From [Actinomadura] parvosata subsp. kistnae (GTDB taxonomy: Bacteria; Actinomycetota; Actinomycetes; Streptosporangiales; Streptosporangiaceae), in assembly GCF_900323885.1 (NCBI RefSeq), contig NZ_OOHJ01000011.1, positions 62,001 through 126,000 of the forward strand: a DNA stretch of 64,000 nucleotides, written 5' to 3'. The first letter of the stretch is position 1, and every line of letters starts with the position of its first letter. This document shows, one piece after another, positions 59,444-64,000 of this stretch. A program made the position numbers and the translations under genes. Below the pieces are notes generated by a model. That model saw only the letters and a program-made list of their open reading frames with translations, ran no database searches and was not told the origin of the DNA.

Positions 59444-60556
59444 ACGCAGCGGCACTCTTTCGACGGCGGCGGCTCCACCCGGTGGGACGTCGGGGCGGCG
59501 CTGCTGTGCGTGCTGGTGTTCTGGCTGCCGGTCGCCTCCTGGGCCCAGGCGGGGCTGATCGTGGCGCTGGTCGCGGGCATGGTGCTGCGCGCGCGGCGCC
59601 CGGTGGCGGCGTTCGTGCTGGTGACGGCCGCGACCCTGGCGGGGGCCGCGCTGGGCGTGACGCAGGACCCGTTCGTCGCCTCCGCGTGGGTGCTCTACCG
59701 GGTGGCGCTGACCCGCGGCACCGTCCGGTCGCTCAACGCCGTCGCGGGCGCCACCGCCGTGACCATCGCGGGCGTCGCGTTCCTCGGCACCGCCGACGCG
59801 GAGAGCACCGTCCGCTACACACTGCTGAGCCTGCTCGCCCTGGCCGCCGCCTGGGTGCTCGGCGCGACCACGCGCCGCGCCGCGCTCCAGGCCGAGCAGG
59901 CGATGCTCGCGGAGCGGCAGGCGGCGGTCGTCGCCGAACGGCTGCGCGTGGTGCGCGAGGTGCACGACGTCGTCTCCCACTCGCTCGGCACCATCGCCGT
60001 GACCGCCGGCGTCGGGGCCCGCGCGGACGATCCCGGGCGCCTGCAGGGCAAGCTCTCCCAGATCGAGACGGTCAGCAGGCAGGCGCTCGGCGAGTTGCGG
60101 ACGACGCTGGGCGCCGTGCGCGGCGACGGCGAGAGCGCCGAACGCCACCCTCAGCCGGGCCTCGGCGACCTGCCCGCGCTGGCCGAGCGGATGCGCGGCA
60201 GCGGGCTCACGGTGACGTTGACGGTGCCCGCGACGGTGGCGGTGCCGGCCGGGGTCGAGCTGGCCGCGTACCGGATCGTGCAGGAAGGTCTGACGAACGC
60301 CGCCCGCCACGCGCCCGGCACGCACTGCGAGGTGACGCTGACCTGCGCGGACGGGGACCTGCACGTCTTCGTCACCGACGACGGCCCCGCGGCGTCCGCC
60401 GTCCTCCCCCGCCCGCCGGACGGTCCGGGGTTCGGGCTCGTCGGGCTGCGCGAGCGCGTCGAGCTGCTCGGCGGCCACCTCACCGCCCGCTCGCGCCCCT
60501 GCGCGGGCTTCGAGCTGCACGCGACCATCCCCCTCAAGGAGGCACCCCGTGCCTGA
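59345..60556 (+). CDS. Sensor histidine kinase (HisKA_3)
   Basis: A membrane kinase of 403, 387 or 371 residues depending on which of three in-frame GTG starts is used; the third (59441) gives the normal N-terminus VTQRHSFDGGGSTRWDVG. Four or five membrane spans follow. The phosphoacceptor motif is VVREVHDVVSHSLGT; the ATPase domain has QEGLTNAARHAPG, VTDDGPA and FGLVGLRERVELLGG. The stop overlaps the response regulator start by 8 bases. Confidence 0.88.
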   Translation: MTRRHRFDGGVARLGRVTRRHRFDGGVARLGRVTQRHSFDGGGSTRWDVGAALLCVLVFWLPVASWAQAGLIVALVAGMVLRARRPVAAFVLVTAATLAGAALGVTQDPFVASAWVLYRVALTRGTVRSLNAVAGATAVTIAGVAFLGTADAESTVRYTLLSLLALAAAWVLGATTRRAALQAEQAMLAERQAAVVAERLRVVREVHDVVSHSLGTIAVTAGVGARADDPGRLQGKLSQIETVSRQALGELRTTLGAVRGDGESAERHPQPGLGDLPALAERMRGSGLTVTLTVPATVAVPAGVELAAYRIVQEGLTNAARHAPGTHCEVTLTCADGDLHVFVTDDGPAASAVLPRPPDGPGFGLVGLRERVELLGGHLTARSRPCAGFELHATIPLKEAPRA

Positions 60557-61214
60557 CCAGCGGATCAAGGTCCTGGTGGCCGAGGACCAGCCGCTCCTGC
60601 GCGCCTCCCTCGTCGAGCTCGTCGCCGGCGACCCGCGCCTCGACGCCGCCGAGGCCCGCGACGGCAGGGAGGCGGTCGAGGCGGCCGGCAGGGTGCGTCC
60701 CGACGTGGTGCTGATGGACATCCGCATGCCGGTCATGGACGGGCTGGAGGCCACGCGCGCCATCTGCGCCGCCCATCCCGGGACGAAGGTCGTCATCCTG
60801 ACGACGTTCGACCTCGACGAGTACGTCTACGAGGCCCTCCGCGCGGGCGCCACCGGCTTCCTGCTGAAGAACGCCGGCACCGACGAGATCCTGCGGGCGG
60901 TGCACATCGCGTACGAGGGCAACGCCATGCTCGCCCCCGAGGTGACCAAGCGCATGATCGCCGGCCTCGCCGCCCGCAGGGCTCGCCCGGACTCCGATCG
61001 CATGGCGATGCTGAGCGATCGGGAGCGGGACGTGGTGGCGGCGATCGTCCGCGGCCTGTCCAACGACGAGATCGCCGCCGCGCTGTTCCTCAGCCGCGCC
61101 ACCGTCAAGACGTACCTGAGCAGGCTTTTCCTCAAGCTCGGCGTGCGGGACCGCACGCAGCTCGTCATCCTCGCGTACGAGACCGGCTTCGTCGACAGCC
61201 TCCGATCGCTGTAG
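60549..61214 (+). CDS. NarL/LuxR-family response regulator
   Basis: A 221-residue regulator: receiver with VLVAEDQPLLRASLVEL, phospho-Asp in VVLMDIRMPVMDG, LLKNAGTD; LuxR domain with LSDRERDVVAAIVRGLSNDE. It is the partner of the overlapping kinase. The GTG follows AAGGAGG by 6 bases. No transporter lies beside this pair, unlike the other two in the window. Confidence 0.94.
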   Translation: MPDQRIKVLVAEDQPLLRASLVELVAGDPRLDAAEARDGREAVEAAGRVRPDVVLMDIRMPVMDGLEATRAICAAHPGTKVVILTTFDLDEYVYEALRAGATGFLLKNAGTDEILRAVHIAYEGNAMLAPEVTKRMIAGLAARRARPDSDRMAMLSDRERDVVAAIVRGLSNDEIAAALFLSRATVKTYLSRLFLKLGVRDRTQLVILAYETGFVDSLRSL

Positions 61215-61244
61215 CGATCGCTTCCGATTGCTAACCTATGGGGC

Positions 61245-61538
61245 ATGACCGAGCTACGTGAGGTGGCCGCCGCGCTGCGCCAGATCAGCGCCGGCTTCGC
61301 CGCCCTGGCCGACGCGATCTCCGATACGGAGCCTCCGGAGGAGGCCCGGTACCGGGAGCTCATCCAGGAGTGGGGGGAGCGGGGCCTGACCAGGGCCGAG
61401 GCGAGTGCGCTGTTCCGCAAGCACGGCTTCTCGCCGCAGGTGGCGGGCGGCTGGGCGCGGGGCGACTGGCTGGAGATCCGCGACGACGGCCGCCGCTACC
61501 TCACCGAACGATCTCTGCGCTGGCTGAGCGATGACTGA
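61245..61538 (+). CDS. Hypothetical protein, 97 aa
   Basis: A small soluble protein: an N-terminal helix (TELREVAAALRQISAGFAAL), an acidic linker, then a helix-turn-helix-like part (LTRAEASALFRKHGFSPQVA) and YLTERSLRWLSDD. It may bind DNA, but the family is not recognised. TAACCT lies 7 bases before the ATG (leaderless). It overlaps the next gene by 8 bases, so the two are co-translated. Confidence 0.72.
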   Translation: MTELREVAAALRQISAGFAALADAISDTEPPEEARYRELIQEWGERGLTRAEASALFRKHGFSPQVAGGWARGDWLEIRDDGRRYLTERSLRWLSDD

Positions 61539-61959
61539 GCCGTTCAGCGTGCGCATGGAGGTGCGCGTCTACGAGGTCGACCCGCAGCTCCACCTCAACG
61601 GCGGCTTCTACATCCAGTACGCCGACCACGCCCGCTTCGCCTGCGTCCAGGCGGCAGGGGTGTCCGTCGAGGCCCTGCTCGGCAGCGGCCTCGGGCCCGT
61701 CAACCTGGAGACCGTCATCAAGTACCACCGCGAGCTGCGCGGCGGCGACCAGGTGGACGTCACGTGCGCGTGGGAGTGGGGCGGCGGCCGGACGTACCGC
61801 GTGCACCACCGCTTCCTCCGCCTGGACGGCACCCTGGCGGCCGAGGTCGGCCACGTGAGCGGCCTGCTCGACCTCAGGACCCGCCGCCTGGTCGCCTCCC
61901 CCGGCCACGAGTGGCGCATCCGCGCGGACGACCCCGCCCTGCTGGGTCTCGACCCCTAG
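61531..61959 (+). CDS. Hotdog-fold acyl-CoA thioesterase
   Basis: A 142-residue 4HBT-type thioesterase. The active-site region EVDPQLHLNGGFYIQYADHA has the family's Asp; the second strand pattern IKYHRELRGGDQVDVTCAWE is typical. It hydrolyses an acyl-CoA or acyl-carrier-protein thioester; the substrate is unknown. Confidence 0.88.
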   Translation: MTEPFSVRMEVRVYEVDPQLHLNGGFYIQYADHARFACVQAAGVSVEALLGSGLGPVNLETVIKYHRELRGGDQVDVTCAWEWGGGRTYRVHHRFLRLDGTLAAEVGHVSGLLDLRTRRLVASPGHEWRIRADDPALLGLDP

Positions 61960-61991
61960 CGACCACTCTTCGGGGTCTCAACCCCCAGCAG
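61939..61991 (+). terminator. Extended hairpin at the end of the thioesterase gene
   Basis: CTGCTGGG (61939-61946) pairs with CCCAGCAG (61984-61991), and inside it GACCCC (61951-61956) pairs with GGGGTC (61972-61977). The stop codon lies in the loop region. It is a likely transcription terminator. Confidence 0.65.
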
Positions 61992-62102
61992 CCCCGGAAT
62001 GTGGCGTATTGCCCCCTTGCCGTTAACTTTCCTGACAGATCACCGTCTATGTGGTCAACTTACCGTCGGCGAGGCTGCACCCCCCTCATTGGAGGTTCGT
62101 CG

Positions 62103-63259
62103 ATGGAACGTCGCCATTTCCTGCGCGCCTCGGTGCTCGGGCCGGCACGATCGCCTTCTCCGGCAGTCTCTGGCAAGGAGCGGCACTCGCCGCGCCCGCC
62201 CAGAACGCCCCCGGCCCGTACGGCGCCCTGCAAGCCGCCGACGCCAACGGGATCCAGTTGCCCGCCGGGTTCACCAGCCGGGTGGTCGCCCGCTCCGGCC
62301 AGGTGGTCCCCGGCACGTCGTACACCTGGCACCACGCCCCCGACGGCGGCGCCTGCTTCGCCGACGGCAGCGGCTGGATCTACGTGTCCAACTCCGAGAT
62401 CAACCCCGGCGGCGGCGCCTCCGCCCTCCGCTTCGACGCCGGCGGCGACGTCACCGCGGCCTACCGGATCCTGTCCGGCACCCGGACGAACTGCGCGGGC
62501 GGCAAGACGCCGTGGAACACCTGGCTGTCGTGCGAGGAGGTCAGCCGGGGCTTCGTCTACGAGACCCATCCCTTCGGCGGCACCGCCGTGCAGCGGCCGG
62601 CGATGGGCCGCTTCAAGCACGAGGCCGCCGCGGCCGACCCGGTGCGCCGCGTCATCTACCTCACCGAGGACGAGCCCGACGGCCGTTTCTACCGGTTCAT
62701 CCCGACCACGTGGGGCGCCCTGTCGTCCGGCGCCCTCCAGGTCCTGATGGCCGGCTCCGCCACCTCGGGCACCTTCACCTGGGCGAACGTCCCCGACCCG
62801 GACGGCTCCCCGACCGCCACGCGCGCCCAGGTCTCCGGGTCCAAGTCGTTCAACGGCGGAGAGGGCTGCCACTACGCGAACGACACCGTGTGGTTCACCA
62901 CCAAGGGCGACAACCGGGTGTGGCAGCTCAACCTGACGAGCGACACCTACGAACTGGCCTACGACGACAGCCTCGTCAGCCCCGGCACCCCGCCGCTCAC
63001 CGGCGTCGACAACGTCACCGGCGCCACCTCCGGCGACCTCTTCGTCGCCGAGGACGGCGGGAACATGGAGATCTGCCTGATCACCCCCGACGACAAGATC
63101 TCGCCGTTCCTGCGGATCAACGGCCAGAGCTCCTCCGAGATCACCGGGCCGGCCTTCAACCCGGCCGGGGACCGGCTGTATTTCTCCTCGCAGCGCGGGA
63201 CGTCGGGGTCGTCGTCGGGCGGCATCACGTACTGCGTGACCGGCCCCTTCCGCACCTGA
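62103..63259 (+). pseudogene. Tat-exported PhoX/DUF839-like protein, one frameshift
   Basis: A protein of about 385 residues. The N-terminus MERRHFLRASVLG is a Tat signal; the frame then breaks at the GGG run 62139-62141. Adding one G gives ASVLGAGTIAFSGSLWQGAA and joins the rest. The mature part matches the PhoX/DUF839 beta-propeller: LPAGFTSRVVARSGQ, PWNTWLSCEE, FKHEAAAADPVRRVIYLTED, GDLFVAEDGG and GPAFNPAGDRLYFSSQRG. PhoX enzymes are calcium/iron phosphatases; this one is shorter and its activity is unproven. The gene may be intact in the organism. GGAGG lies 9 bases before the ATG. Confidence 0.85.
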
Positions 63260-63356
63260 CCGCCGGCCGCGTGTTCCGGTAAGCCGATCATGACCGTCCG
63301 CCTCGTCGCCATGGGGTGCCTGCCGCACCTGTGGCGGATCGGTGAGCCGCGGGCGG

Positions 63357-63674
63357 TCAGCGCGGGCGGCTGAGGGCCGCCTCGGCCAGATCCGTCCACT
63401 TCTCGGCCGAGGAGTGGGGCACGACCACCCAGTCCCTCATCTCCCTGCCCCGCCCCGACGGGTCGAACAGGGAGGCCCCGTCCAGCCGCAGCGCGGCCTC
63501 GTGCTCCGGGGTGTCCCTGACCAGCCGGAACACCATCGCGCCGTCACGCTGCAGGCTCGCGAACACCTTCCCCGCCCGATCCTTGAGCGCGGGGCTGCCC
63601 ATCATCCTGGAGATCCGTACGCCCAGGTCGGCCAGTTCGGCACCGACCCGCTGGAAATCCTCTTCCGCACCCAT
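63357..63674 (-). CDS. MmcQ/YjbR- or TfoX-like small protein
   Basis: A 105-residue soluble protein: KDRAGKVFASLQRDGAMVFR, LRLDGASLFDPSGRGREMRD, WVVVPHSSAEKWTDLAEAAL. The order resembles the MmcQ/YjbR (CyaY-like fold) family, whose function is poorly known. The call is by eye only. Confidence 0.72.
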   Translation of the reverse strand: MGAEEDFQRVGAELADLGVRISRMMGSPALKDRAGKVFASLQRDGAMVFRLVRDTPEHEAALRLDGASLFDPSGRGREMRDWVVVPHSSAEKWTDLAEAALSRPR

Positions 63675-63749
63675 TGTCAGCCGATCCCCGTTCTGTGGTG
63701 GTGTGATCGGACAGCATAGTGCCGAAGATCGGCCTGCTGGGCGACACTC

Positions 63750-63848
63750 CTTCGGCCCGCAGATGCCCAGGGCCTTGCCGATCAGCGCACGGAGATTGAC
63801 CGGCCGCTACTTCGGCCCGCAGATGCCCAGAGCCTTGCCGATCAGCGC
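63750..63848. repeat. 60-base-period duplication of a gene's 3' end
   Basis: A 39-base segment (beginning cttcggcccgcagatgccca) occurs at 63750-63788 and again at 63810-63848 with one mismatch. The second copy encodes the last residues (LIGKALGICGPK) and stop of the adjacent minus-strand gene; the first is a remnant that repeats ALIGKALGICGPK without a stop at the same place. Confidence 0.88.
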
Positions 63849-64000
63849 GGGGTCCTCGACCGCGTCGAGGAGCGCCATCGCGTAGTCGGCGCGGGAGAGC
63901 TGCATCGCCCCACCCGTCGCGTTGGCCTCGAAGTCGACGTGCACCCGCCCCGCGGGCGGCTTGTCGTTCAGCATGGTCGCTCGCGCGATGGTCCAGTCGA
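63807..64000 (-). CDS. NAD(P)H-binding (NmrA/SDR-like) protein, 5' part outside window
   Basis: The last 63 codons of a Rossmann-fold protein: DWTIARATMLNDKPPAGRVH, LSRADYAMALLDAVEDPALI, GKALGICGPK. The (L)DWTI-RA-ML-D and SRADYA-A-LDA pattern is typical of NAD(P)H-binding NmrA-like reductases. The nucleotide-binding start lies beyond the window end. Confidence 0.75.
   Translation of the reverse strand, partial: DWTIARATMLNDKPPAGRVHVDFEANATGGAMQLSRADYAMALLDAVEDPALIGKALGICGPK

Overview
The window is very GC-rich DNA with dense genes, many GTG/TTG starts, many 1-8 base start/stop overlaps and typically actinobacterial families (ROK and LacI sugar regulons without their own ATPase, HisKA_3 two-component pairs, an ECF42-type sigma factor with a YCII partner, cysteine-free ribosomal protein paralogues behind a Zur-like site). 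It looks like a filamentous actinomycete chromosome, perhaps Streptosporangiaceae such as Nonomuraea. The genus is inference. No rRNA, tRNA, CRISPR array, intact insertion sequence or prophage was recognised.

Layout. 1-3313: 3' part of a frameshifted FtsX-type permease, an SMP-30/NHL-like beta-propeller and an unknown protein. 3332-17116 (all minus): one probable operon of a ROK repressor, MalF- and MalG-like permeases, a sugar-binding lipoprotein, a small GH15 enzyme and three GH31 enzymes, two of them with C-terminal carbohydrate-binding domains. It reads as an alpha-glucan or cyclic alpha-glucan processing and uptake locus. 17219-22684: an ABC-2 permease fused in frame to an alpha/beta hydrolase, its ATPase, and a divergent two-component system. 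22636-30779: YciO-like protein, TetR/P450 pair, PPK2, ECF sigma/YCII/VOC cluster, asparagine synthetase, secreted GDPD-like protein. 30840-37779: LacI repressor and a divergent importer/GH78 rhamnosidase operon with a clear promoter and operator. 37855-42526: tandem small secreted proteins, a PLAT-like plus Peptidase_S74-like pair behind nested inverted repeats, hydrolase/GNAT pair, and a GntR-TetR hybrid regulator. 42568-45836: a second two-component/ABC module paralogous to the one at 17-22 kb. 45898-55915: large GH15 protein, regulators with hydrolases, NUDIX, CtaD, AEC transporter, a lower-GC island and a PhnB-like protein. 55970-58337: divergent zinc-independent ribosomal protein set and CobW-like protein around a Zur-like box. 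58351-64000: broken LLM oxidoreductase, a third two-component system whose leaderless promoter-start is triplicated, thioesterase, Tat-exported PhoX-like protein, MmcQ-like protein and the 3' end of an NAD(P)H-binding protein.

Two window-wide points. First, four genes carry frameshifts, and every one can be repaired by adding one G or C to a short G/C run (seven places, plus a possible eighth in a response regulator). This is more like a sequencing artefact than real decay. Second, many genes, mostly regulators, show a -10-like TANNNT hexamer 6-8 bases before ATG/GTG and no Shine-Dalgarno sequence, so leaderless transcripts look common.
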